The notes beneath the pieces were generated by a model. The model was not told the origin of the DNA, ran no database searches, and was given only the letters and a program-made list of their open reading frames with translations. A stretch of DNA of 64,000 nucleotides, taken from contig NZ_BDBV01000045.1 in assembly GCF_001613165.1 (NCBI RefSeq), positions 100,996 through 164,995 of the forward strand. Direction: 5' to 3'. The position numbers and the translations under genes were made by a program. Positions within the stretch are counted from its first letter, which is position 1. Each line of letters starts with the position of its first letter. The DNA is from Nocardia mexicana NBRC 108244. GTDB taxonomy: Bacteria > Actinomycetota > Actinomycetes > Mycobacteriales > Mycobacteriaceae. Of this stretch, positions 1 to 7,700 are shown piece by piece.

Positions 1-329
1 CACCTCCCACCCCCGACCACTCCCCGGCGCCCGCACCGAATTCACCCGCCGCACCCCAACCTCCCACCGGCACAACGGTTCCGGCACCTCCACCAGCTCC
101 GGAGTCCTCGGCACCTCCCCCGGCGACACCCGCCCCACCACCTCCCCATTCCCCGACACCCGAACCCTCCACGGCCCCACCACCTCCGGCCCCACCCCCG
201 GACCAACTCCCGCCCGGCCCACCCCTCACCGACGAGGAGGGCCAACCCGGAGTCACCGGCCCCATCCCCGAAGAATCCTCATCCCCCAACACCCCCGACC
301 AACCCGGCGTCAGCCCACCGAGCAAGTGA
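1..329 (+). CDS. C-terminal end of a proline-rich protein (partial)
   Basis: An open frame enters from the left edge and stops with TGA at 327-329. The 108 visible residues are dominated by proline, with runs of Pro-Pro-Pro mixed with Ala, Thr and Ser, then a more acidic end (motifs LTDEEGQPG and PEESSSP). No domain or membrane segment is visible. Such tails are common at the end of actinobacterial cell-surface, PPE-like or secretion-associated proteins, but the function cannot be read from this fragment. The codons carry C or G at nearly every third position, as in the neighbouring genes, which supports real coding. Confidence 0.6.
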   Translation, partial: PPTPDHSPAPAPNSPAAPQPPTGTTVPAPPPAPESSAPPPATPAPPPPHSPTPEPSTAPPPPAPPPDQLPPGPPLTDEEGQPGVTGPIPEESSSPNTPDQPGVSPPSK

Positions 330-350
330 CGCCGCAGCGGCTCCGAGTCC

Positions 351-382
351 TGGTACCACGACTGGTACCATGATTGGTACCA
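351..382. promoter_or_regulatory. Triple palindromic operator of the toxin-antitoxin operon
   Basis: The 8-bp palindrome TGGTACCA occurs three times, at 351-358, 363-370 and 375-382, with an exact 12-bp period. It lies just upstream of the antitoxin ribosome-binding site. Ribbon-helix-helix antitoxins bind arrays of short palindromes about one helical turn apart to autoregulate their operons, so this is the expected operator. The binding itself is inferred. Confidence 0.7.
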
Positions 383-403
383 GTCAGGCGGGAGGAGAAT
401 GTG

Positions 404-607
404 ATGGCCTTTGCGGCGCGACTGCCCGAGGATCTCGACCATTGGCTGGACGAAACCGCACAGCACGAGAGGCGTTCCAAGAACGCCATCGTCGTCGCGG
501 CCCTGGAGGAGTACCGGCAGCGTCGAGATATGGCGCACGTCTTGGAACTGGCTCGGAAAACCAATCGTGACCACGCAGGCCTGATCGAGCGTTTGGGTGA
601 TGCGTGA
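404..607 (+). CDS. Ribbon-helix-helix antitoxin
   Basis: This 67-residue protein starts at ATG 404, six bases after a strong GGAGGAG site at 391-397; a GTG at 401 is an alternative. The N-terminal half (FAARLPEDLDHWLDE, then RSKNAIVVAALEEY) has the pattern of a ribbon-helix-helix fold: a short strand followed by two helices. The C-terminal half is charged, as expected for a toxin-binding tail. The stop overlaps the start of the toxin gene by 4 bp (GTGA), so the pair is translationally coupled. Its likely jobs are to neutralise the Doc/Fic protein and to repress the operon through the three TGGTACCA sites upstream. Confidence 0.75.
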   Translation: MAFAARLPEDLDHWLDETAQHERRSKNAIVVAALEEYRQRRDMAHVLELARKTNRDHAGLIERLGDA

Positions 608-990
608 GCGTTCGGTACCTGAGCGCCGAGGACATCGTTGCCATCGGTCGCACGACCATCGGTGACCACCTCATAGTCCGCGACCATGGCCTGGTGGCCT
701 CGGCGGCCGCGCGTCCGGCGACCGTCACATTCGGTGTCGATCCGTACCCGTCGCTCCCCGAAAAGGCCGCGGCACTCCTCCATTCGCTGACAACATCGCA
801 TCCGTTCGTGGACGGCAACAAGCGCATCGCCTTCGTCGCGACCGATGTCTTCCTGCAGCTGAACGGCATGTGCTTCGACCCCGCAGCCGAAGACGAGCTT
901 TTTGTCATGATGTTGGACATCGCCACACATACGACGGCCGACGTACCGGCCATCGTCAAGCGGATCACACCGCTTCTACGGCCGATCTAG
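604..990 (+). CDS. Doc/Fic family toxin
   Basis: This 128-residue protein starts with GTG at 604 inside the antitoxin stop codon. Residues 66-74 read HPFVDGNKR, the Fic/Doc core (H-x-F-x-D-G-N-K-R) in which His is catalytic and the GNKR loop binds the nucleotide phosphates. The length fits single-domain Doc toxins of the death-on-curing type rather than longer Fic AMP-transferases. The classic phage P1 Doc phosphorylates EF-Tu; whether this one phosphorylates or AMPylates a target is not visible. The gene ends 12 bp from the convergent proB stop, with no terminator in between. Confidence 0.8.
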   Translation: MSVRYLSAEDIVAIGRTTIGDHLIVRDHGLVASAAARPATVTFGVDPYPSLPEKAAALLHSLTTSHPFVDGNKRIAFVATDVFLQLNGMCFDPAAEDELFVMMLDIATHTTADVPAIVKRITPLLRPI

Positions 991-1002
991 CCGTCTGCGG
1001 CC

Positions 1003-2130
1003 CTACACCTTCACCAGGTCGTCGGCGTGGATCACCGGGCGCTGCATGCCTTCCGGGAGTTCGGTGGTGGAGCGGCCGGTCATGGTCTGTAGTTCGGTGC
1101 TGTCGTATTCGACGACGCCGCGGGCGACCACACGGCCGTCGGGGGCCACCAGATCGATGACGTCACCGCCGTAGAAGCGGCCGCGCACGCCCGTGATACC
1201 GGCCGCGAGCAGGGAGCGGCGGCGGTGCGCGACGGCCTGCACGGCGCCCTCGTCGAGCAGTACGGCGCCGCGGCTGTCGGCGGCGTGCCGGACCCAGAAC
1301 TTGCGGGCCGACAGGCGGACCGGGCGCGCGGCGAAGGCGGTGCCGACGGAGGCGCCGGTGAGCGCGGCGGCCGCATCCGAGGCCGCGGCCAGCAGCACGG
1401 GGACACCGGCGTCGGCGGCCAGCCGGGCCGCCGACAGCTTCGAGGCCATGCCGCCGGTGCCGAGCGCCCCGCCGCTGCCCGCGATCACGCCGTCGAGGTC
1501 GGCGCTGCTGCGCACCTCCGGGATGAACGCCGCCGCACCCTTGCGGGGATCGCCGTCGTAGAGCCCGTCCACATCCGACAGCAGCACCAGCGCATCCGCA
1601 CCGACCAGGTGCGCGACCAACGCGGCCAGCCGATCGTTGTCACCGAACCGGATCTCCTCGGTGGCGATGGTGTCGTTCTCGTTGACCACGGCGACCGCGT
1701 GCAGCGACCGCAGCCGATCCAGCGTCCGCTGCGCATTGCGGTGGTGCTCGCGGCGCGAGAAGTCCCCCGCCGTCAGCAGCACCTGACCGACGGTGCGCTC
1801 GTAGCGCGCGAAGGAGGTCCCCCAGGCGTGCGCCAGCGCCAGCTGCCCGACGCTCGCCGCCGCCTGCTTGGTAGCCAAATCCTTTGGCCGAGAAGACAAT
1901 TTGAGCGGCGCGATACCCGCGCCGATGGCGCCGGAGGACACCACCACGACGTCGGACCCGGCCCGCATCCGCGCCTCGACGGCATCGGCCAGCCTGTCCA
2001 GCCGCCCGGTGTCGAGCCCACCCTCCAGACTGGTCAACGCCGACGACCCGATCTTCACAACCACACTGCGCGCCGTAGCGACCGCCCGCCGCGCCTCACT
2101 CAACTCGCGCCCCGAATCAACCTGCGTCAT
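1003..2130 (-). CDS. proB: Glutamate 5-kinase
   Basis: ProB phosphorylates L-glutamate to glutamyl 5-phosphate, the first step of proline synthesis. The N-terminal amino-acid-kinase domain has VVVKIGSSALT, then VVVVSSGAIGAG and the NENDTIA and FGDNDRLAALVA substrate loops. A C-terminal PUA domain follows (about the last 100 residues). The 375-residue length from ATG 2130 fits the two-domain bacterial form. An in-frame upstream extension to 2175 exists, but GGGAG at 2142-2146 supports ATG 2130. It lies downstream of obgE on the same strand, the conserved mycobacterial order. An 82-bp palindromic element occupies the gap. Confidence 0.95.
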   Translation of the reverse strand: MTQVDSGRELSEARRAVATARSVVVKIGSSALTSLEGGLDTGRLDRLADAVEARMRAGSDVVVVSSGAIGAGIAPLKLSSRPKDLATKQAAASVGQLALAHAWGTSFARYERTVGQVLLTAGDFSRREHHRNAQRTLDRLRSLHAVAVVNENDTIATEEIRFGDNDRLAALVAHLVGADALVLLSDVDGLYDGDPRKGAAAFIPEVRSSADLDGVIAGSGGALGTGGMASKLSAARLAADAGVPVLLAAASDAAAALTGASVGTAFAARPVRLSARKFWVRHAADSRGAVLLDEGAVQAVAHRRRSLLAAGITGVRGRFYGGDVIDLVAPDGRVVARGVVEYDSTELQTMTGRSTTELPEGMQRPVIHADDLVKV

Positions 2131-2166
2131 ACCCGAACTCACTCCCACAAGAACCCCCGCCACGCA

Positions 2167-2248
2167 TTCCCGCACCCCTTGCGCATTCCCGCACCCTCCC
2201 CAGGGCCTTGCGAGGGGTGCGGGAACTGGTAGGGGGTGCGGGAATTGG
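2167..2248. repeat. Dispersed 82-bp quasi-palindromic element, copy A
   Basis: Two TTCCCGCACCC-type arms are followed by two inverted arms (GGGTGCGGGAA) in the gap between obgE and proB. The element ends 3 bp after the obgE stop codon, read on the minus strand. A same-length relative lies at 56196-56277; by hand count the two agree at about 64 of 82 positions without gaps. Confidence 0.7.
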
Positions 2249-2251
2249 GGC

Positions 2252-3712
2252 TCACGGCCGGTCCTCGTCCTCCGAGACCAGGCCGCGGCGGACTCGGGAG
2301 GCGTGCTTGCGCTCGGCCGCCGAGATCCGCTCGGTCTGGTCGATGCGGGGGTCGGTGCCGCGGCCGGTCATCACGGTGTCGACGCCCGCGGAGATCTGCG
2401 GTTCCCAGTCGAAGCTGATGTCGCCGATGGTCACGGGGGCGCCGGGCTCGGCGCCCAACCGCGCCAGCTTCTCCTCCACGCCCAGGCGGGCCAGCCGGTC
2501 GGCCAGATAGCCCACGGCCTCGTCGTTGTCGAACTGGGTCTGGCGCACCCAGCGCTCGGGGCGCTCGCCGCGCACGATGAAACCGCCGGGCACGTCGGGA
2601 TCCACCTCGACGGTGAAACCGCTCTCGCCCTTGACCACCGGCCGGATCACCGGCCGCTTCGGCGCCGCCTTCGGATGCGCCTCGCGGTACTCGCGAACCA
2701 GGTCCGCGAGCGCGAAACTCAACTGCCGCAAGCCTTCCCGGCTGACCGCCGAGATCTTGAACACCGGCCAGCCGCGCGCGGCGAACTCCGGGGTCACCAT
2801 ATCGGCGAGCTCGTCGGCATCGGGTATGTCGGTCTTGTTGAGGATCACCACGCGCGGGCGGTCCGCCAGGTCTCCGAGCCCGGCGTCGGCCTTCAGCGCG
2901 GGCTTGTACGCGGCCAGTTCGGCCTCCAGCGCGTCCACATCCGAGATCGGATCGCGGCCGGGTTCCAGGGTCGCGCAGTCCACCACGTGCGCCAGCACCG
3001 CGCACCGCTCCAGGTGCCGCAGGAAGTCCAGGCCCAGACCGCGGCCGTCGCTCGCCCCGGGGATCAGTCCGGGCACGTCGGCGATGGTGAAGGTGGTGTC
3101 CCCGCTGGACACCACGCCCAGGTTCGGCACCAGCGTGGTGAACGGGTAGTCGGCGATCTTCGGCTTGGCCGCGGACAGCACCGAGACCAGCGACGATTTC
3201 CCGGCCGACGGGAAGCCCACCAGCCCGACATCGGCGACAGACTTCAGCTCGAGGACGAGATCGCGTTCCTCGCCCTCCTCGCCGAGCAGCGCGAAGCCGG
3301 GCGCCTTACGCGCCCGCGACACCAGCGCCGCGTTGCCGAGCCCGCCGCGCCCGCCGCGCGCGGCGACGAACCGGCTGCCGCCGCCGACCATATCGGCCAG
3401 CACCTCGCCGTCCGGGCCGATCACCACGGTGCCGTCCGGCACCTTCAGCAGCAGTTCGCCGCCCTGTTTACCGTCCCGGTTGCCGCCCTCGCCGGGCTTT
3501 CCGCTGCCCGCCTTGGCGTGCGGGTGGAAGTGGAAGTCCAGCAGGGTGTGCACATTGGGGTCGACCTCGAGGATGACGTCCCCGCCGTTGCCCCCGTTAC
3601 CGCCGTCGGGACCGCCGAGCGGCTTGAACTTCTCCCGATGGACCGACGCGCACCCGTGGCCGCCCTTCCCGGCGCGGACGTGCAGCACGACGCGATCGAT
3701 GAACTTGGACAT
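2252..3712 (-). CDS. obgE: GTPase Obg/CgtA
   Basis: Obg is an essential ribosome-assembly and stress GTPase. The 486-residue protein begins MSKFIDRVVLHVRAGKGG, the conserved start of the glycine-rich Obg fold (residues 1-160). The G domain has GFPSAGKSS at 166-174, DVPGL at 212-216 and an NKTD base-recognition motif near residue 290. A C-terminal OCT-type domain follows. ATG 3712 was chosen because it starts the Obg fold and has AAGGAGG 12 nt upstream; an ATG at 3724 would touch that site. The gene follows rplU and rpmA, with a hairpin in the gap. Confidence 0.96.
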   Translation of the reverse strand: MSKFIDRVVLHVRAGKGGHGCASVHREKFKPLGGPDGGNGGNGGDVILEVDPNVHTLLDFHFHPHAKAGSGKPGEGGNRDGKQGGELLLKVPDGTVVIGPDGEVLADMVGGGSRFVAARGGRGGLGNAALVSRARKAPGFALLGEEGEERDLVLELKSVADVGLVGFPSAGKSSLVSVLSAAKPKIADYPFTTLVPNLGVVSSGDTTFTIADVPGLIPGASDGRGLGLDFLRHLERCAVLAHVVDCATLEPGRDPISDVDALEAELAAYKPALKADAGLGDLADRPRVVILNKTDIPDADELADMVTPEFAARGWPVFKISAVSREGLRQLSFALADLVREYREAHPKAAPKRPVIRPVVKGESGFTVEVDPDVPGGFIVRGERPERWVRQTQFDNDEAVGYLADRLARLGVEEKLARLGAEPGAPVTIGDISFDWEPQISAGVDTVMTGRGTDPRIDQTERISAAERKHASRVRRGLVSEDEDRP

Positions 3713-3761
3713 GGACCTGATCATCCTCCTTCTCGAACGGTCGACTGGTCCTGAAGACACG

Positions 3762-3794
3762 AAAACGGGCCAGGGTGTTCGTCACCCTGACCCG
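3762..3794 (-). terminator. Hairpin with U-run between rpmA and obgE
   Basis: Read on the minus strand, a 12-bp stem (right arm 3783-3794, left arm 3766-3777, one G-U pair) with a 5-nt loop is followed by TTTT at 3765-3762. It sits 33 bp after the rpmA stop. It looks like an intrinsic terminator or partial attenuator separating the ribosomal-protein pair from obgE. Confidence 0.7.
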
Positions 3795-3826
3795 CTTCGA
3801 AGTTGTGGAAGGCTCTCCGGCGCGGC

Positions 3827-4093
3827 TCAGGCCTGCGCCGGCTCCGGAACCACGATGTTGACGGTCTTGCGGCCGCGCTTGCTGCCGAACTGGACCGAGC
3901 CCGCCTCGAGGGCGAACAGCGTGTCGTCGCCGCCGCGGCCGACGTTCACGCCCGGGTGGAAGTGGGTGCCGCGCTGGCGGACCAGGATCTCGCCGGCCTT
4001 GACCGTCTGGCCGCCGAAGCGCTTGACGCCGAGCCGCTGGGAATTGGAATCGCGACCGTTGCGGGAGCTGGACGCACCCTTCTTGTGTGCCAT
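3827..4093 (-). CDS. rpmA: 50S ribosomal protein bL27
   Basis: This 88-residue protein begins MAHKKGASSSRNGRDSNSQR, the standard bL27 start whose N-terminal tail reaches the peptidyl-transferase centre. GRGGDDTLFAL and the basic end are also typical. No N-terminal presequence like that of Firmicutes is present. The gene lies 58 bp after rplU on the same strand and is surely co-transcribed with it. Confidence 0.97.
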   Translation of the reverse strand: MAHKKGASSSRNGRDSNSQRLGVKRFGGQTVKAGEILVRQRGTHFHPGVNVGRGGDDTLFALEAGSVQFGSKRGRKTVNIVVPEPAQA

Positions 4094-4151
4094 TGCTGAG
4101 ACTCCTCCGAGTGGGGGCCGGGCGGCCCGCCTACTTCAAACTTCGGTGCGG

Positions 4152-4463
4152 TTACTTGATGCCGGTGACCTTCAGGACCGTCAGCTTCTGACGGTGGCCC
4201 TGACGCTTGTGGTAGCCGGTCTTGTTCTTGAACTTGTGGATGCGGATCTTCGGGCCCTTGGTCTGCTCGACCACCTCGGCGGACACCGACACCTTGGCCA
4301 GCTTGTCCGCATCGGTGGTCAGCTCGGCGCCGTTCACGACCAGCACCGGCGACAGCGACACGGCAGTGCCCGGCTCACCCTCGAGCTTCTCGACCTTCAC
4401 CAGGTCACCGACCGCGACCTTGTACTGCTTTCCGCCGGTCTTGACGATCGCGTACGTTGCCAT
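4152..4463 (-). CDS. rplU: 50S ribosomal protein bL21
   Basis: This 103-residue protein starts MATYAIVKTGGKQYKVAVGD and contains KNKTGYHKRQGHRQ near its end, both hallmarks of bL21, which binds 23S rRNA domain I. A GAGGAAGAGGG purine stretch lies about 10 nt before ATG 4463. It is the first gene of the rplU-rpmA-(obgE) unit. Confidence 0.97.
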   Translation of the reverse strand: MATYAIVKTGGKQYKVAVGDLVKVEKLEGEPGTAVSLSPVLVVNGAELTTDADKLAKVSVSAEVVEQTKGPKIRIHKFKNKTGYHKRQGHRQKLTVLKVTGIK

Positions 4464-4746
4464 CGGTCGGCTACCCTCTTCCTCTACTAGTGCTCGGCAC
4501 TGTGCTCACGCGGCCGGACTGCCGGATCGCACCGGAGACCGCCGCACGTCTGGTCTGGTAATCACGCCGCCTCGGTGCCTGGTGGGTTCTCGTATGGAAC
4601 CGGCCCTGCTTTGCAGCAATCAGGCGACACAGCGCAGTGCTGTCACCGGGCAGCGACTGTCCAAGATTACAGGACGCCCACCCGCCCAACCAAACCGGCC
4701 CCCGCGCCCTGATCCCCACACGTCCATCACATCGGCCGGACACGAC
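4464..4746. other. Upstream region of rplU; no gene seen
   Basis: This gap should hold the rplU promoter on the minus strand. A TTGGACA stretch on that strand (near 4651) resembles a -35 element, but I found no matching -10 at standard spacing. An open frame covering 4471-4758 has no recognisable features and is not called. Confidence 0.4.
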
Positions 4747-4777
4747 GCAGGCCCGCACCGGGTCGGTGCGGGCCTGC
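4747..4777 (-). terminator. Strong hairpin after rne
   Basis: A perfect 14-bp inverted repeat (4747-4760 and 4764-4777) with a 3-nt loop starts 13 bp after the rne stop codon. It has no U-run, as is usual for terminators in GC-rich actinobacteria. Confidence 0.7.
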
Positions 4778-4790
4778 GGTCGGTCTGCGC

Positions 4791-7700
4791 TCAGTCGGAC
4801 TGTTCCGGGGCGCCCGCGGCCCTACCGGCCGACCGGCGGCGCGGGCGGCTGCGCGGCGGCACCTCCGGCGCGGGGATGTCGGTGAGGTCGACGGACGGGG
4901 CCTGCTGCTCCGTGCTGGACAGCACGAACACCGCGCCCTCGGCATCGGTGCTGGGCGCCGCGGTACTGCGCGCCACCCGGCGCCGCCCACGGCGAGCCGT
5001 GTCGGGCGCCTGCTCACCTGTCGAGGCGGCAGTCCCGGATCCACCACTCTCCGCCGGTGCCGTGCTACCCGCTGGCCCGCCGCTGACCGGCGCCGCGGCA
5101 GTACTCGATCCCGCACCCGAGGGTTCGGCGCTCGATGATGCGCCAGCGTCCGATGATGCGGCACGGCCTGCCGACACAACCGTGTCCGAAGACGCAGCTG
5201 TGCTCGGTGCACCAGCGGCCGAAGTCGCAGCAGGATCCGAAGACGCCGCAGCCTCCGAGGCAGCAGGCGCGCCCGATGTAACTCCCGCTTCCCGGGCGGC
5301 AGCAGTGCCGGACGGCGCGGCAGCATCCGAGGAAGCGGTGGTGCCCGACGTTTCAGCAGCCGCGGTATCCGACAGCGCGGCGGTGCTCGACGCGTTGGCG
5401 TCGGCCCCGGCAGCAGCGGTCGACGGCACACCCGAATCCGACACGGCAGCAGCGCTCGATGACGCACCTGCATCCGACTCGGCAGCGGTGCTCGATGACA
5501 CACCCGCGTCCGATGCGGCAGCTGTACTCGATGCCGCGGCAGCGGTATCCGGCAGTGCAGCGGGGCTCGACGCACCGGCTTCCGACCCGGCGGCCGACGG
5601 CGCCGAGGCGCTTGCGGAGTCCGCCGATTTACCGGCCACTTCGGCCCGGTCCGCGCTGCGGTCGCTCCCGCGCCGTGCCCGGCGCCGCGAGCGTGTGGCA
5701 GTTCCCGAGGACTCGCGGCTCGACGCACGGTCGGTTCCGGCGTCCGGTTCCGCCTGCGTCCCTGCCGAACTCGCCGCGCCGGACTCCGCCGTCACGACCT
5801 CGAGCTCGGCCTCGGTGACCCCTTCGGCCTGGTGCGCGGCCATTGCCAGCGCGACCGGATGCGCCCGCTTGGCGGCCGCGTCCTCCTCGTGGTCCCCGTC
5901 GACATGGGCGGCCGTGCCGTTGGTGGCGGGCGCCGCGGCGGGCTTGTCCTTGTCCTTCTCTTTGTCCTTGCGGCGGCGTCGGCCCTCGCGACGGCCCGAG
6001 CTCTCCTCGGTGGGCGCGGTCTCGACCGGGTAGTTGTGCACGAGGATGCCGCGGCCGTGGCAGTGCTCGCAGACGGTGGAGAACGCCTCCACCAGTCCGG
6101 TGCCCAGCTTCTTGCGGGTCATCTGCACCAGGCCCAGCGACGTCACCTCCGACACCTGGTGGCGGGTGCGGTCGCGGCCGAGCGCCTCGGTCAGACGGCG
6201 CAGCACCAGATCCCGGTTGGATTCCAGCACCATGTCGATGAAGTCGACGACGATCATGCCGCCGATATCGCGCAGCCGCATCTGCCGCACGATCTCCTCG
6301 GCGGCCTCCAGGTTGTTGCGGGTGACCGTCTCTTCCAGGTTGCTGCCGCCCGCACCGGTGAACTTGCCGGTGTTGACGTCGATCACCGTCATCGCCTCGG
6401 TGCGCTCGATGATCAGCGTGCCGCCCGAGGGCAGCCACACCTTGCGATCGAGCGCCTTGGCCAGCTGTTCGTCGATGCGGAAGCTGCCGAACACATCGAC
6501 ATTGCCGTTGTCGTACCGCTCGACTCGCGCCAGCAGATCCGGCGCCACCGTGCGGATGTAGCTCTCCACGGTCGTCCAGGACCGGTCGCCCTCGATGACC
6601 AGCTTGGAGAAGTCCTCGTTGAACAGGTCGCGGATCACCTTGACCAGGAGATCGGGCTCCTCGTACAGCGTCTTCGGCGCGCCCGAGCCGTTCTTGGACT
6701 GGTCCTCGATGGTCTTCCAGGTGGCCTGCAGCCGCTCCACGTCGCGGGCCAGCTCGGTCTCGCTGACGCCTTCGGACGCGGTGCGGATGATGACCCCCGC
6801 GTCCTGCGGGACGATATCGCGCAGGATCTCCTTGAGCCGCTTGCGCTCGGTATCGGGCAGCTTGCGGCTGATACCCGTGGAGCTGCCGCCCGGCACGTAC
6901 ACCAGGAAGCGGCCCGCCAGCGAGATCTGCGTGGTCAGCCGGGCGCCCTTGTGCCCCACCGGATCCTTCGACACCTGCACCAGCACCGTGTCACCGGGCT
7001 TGAGCGCCTGCTCGATCTTGCGCTCCTTGCCGCCGAGCCCGGCGGCCTCCCAGTTCACCTCGCCGGCGTAGAGCACGCCGTTGCGGCCGCGGCCGATGTC
7101 GACGAACGCCGCCTCCATGCTGGGCAGCACGTTCTGCACCTTGCCCAGGTACACGTTGCCCACCATGGACGCTTGGCCGGTGCTGGTCACGAAGTGCTCG
7201 ACCAGGATGTTGTCCTCGAGCACCGCGACCTGGGTGGTGGCGGACGCGTGGTCGTGCTGGTCGGGGAAGACCTTCTCGCGCACCACCATCACCCGGTCCA
7301 CCGACTCGCGGCGGGCCAGGAATTCGGATTCGGTCAGGATCGGCGGCCGGCGGCGGCCGGCCTCGCGTCCGTCGCGGCGGCGCTGGCGCTTGGCCTCGAG
7401 GCGGGTGGAGCCGCTGATGCCCTGCACCTCGTCGCTGGCCGCGCGGCGCTTATTGCGCGGCTCGCGCTCGTGCACGACGGTATTCGGCGGATCGTCGTCG
7501 CTCGGCTCGGTGCCGTCGGCATCGTCGCCCGCCTTGCGCCGCCGCCGACGACGGCGACGACGGCTGGAACCCTCCGGCACGCCGCCCTCGTCCGCGCCGT
7601 CCTCGGTGGCGTCGCCGTCCTCGGAGCCGGACTCGGCCGAGTCCCGGTCGGTGTCGTCGGAGTCGTTGTCGTCCGAATCGTCGGAGTCGGCATGCTGTTC

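Noticed and set aside
4471..4758. 95-residue minus-strand ORF upstream of rplU
   Set aside because: Arginine-rich, no start signal, no domain; consistent with chance open frame in GC-rich DNA.
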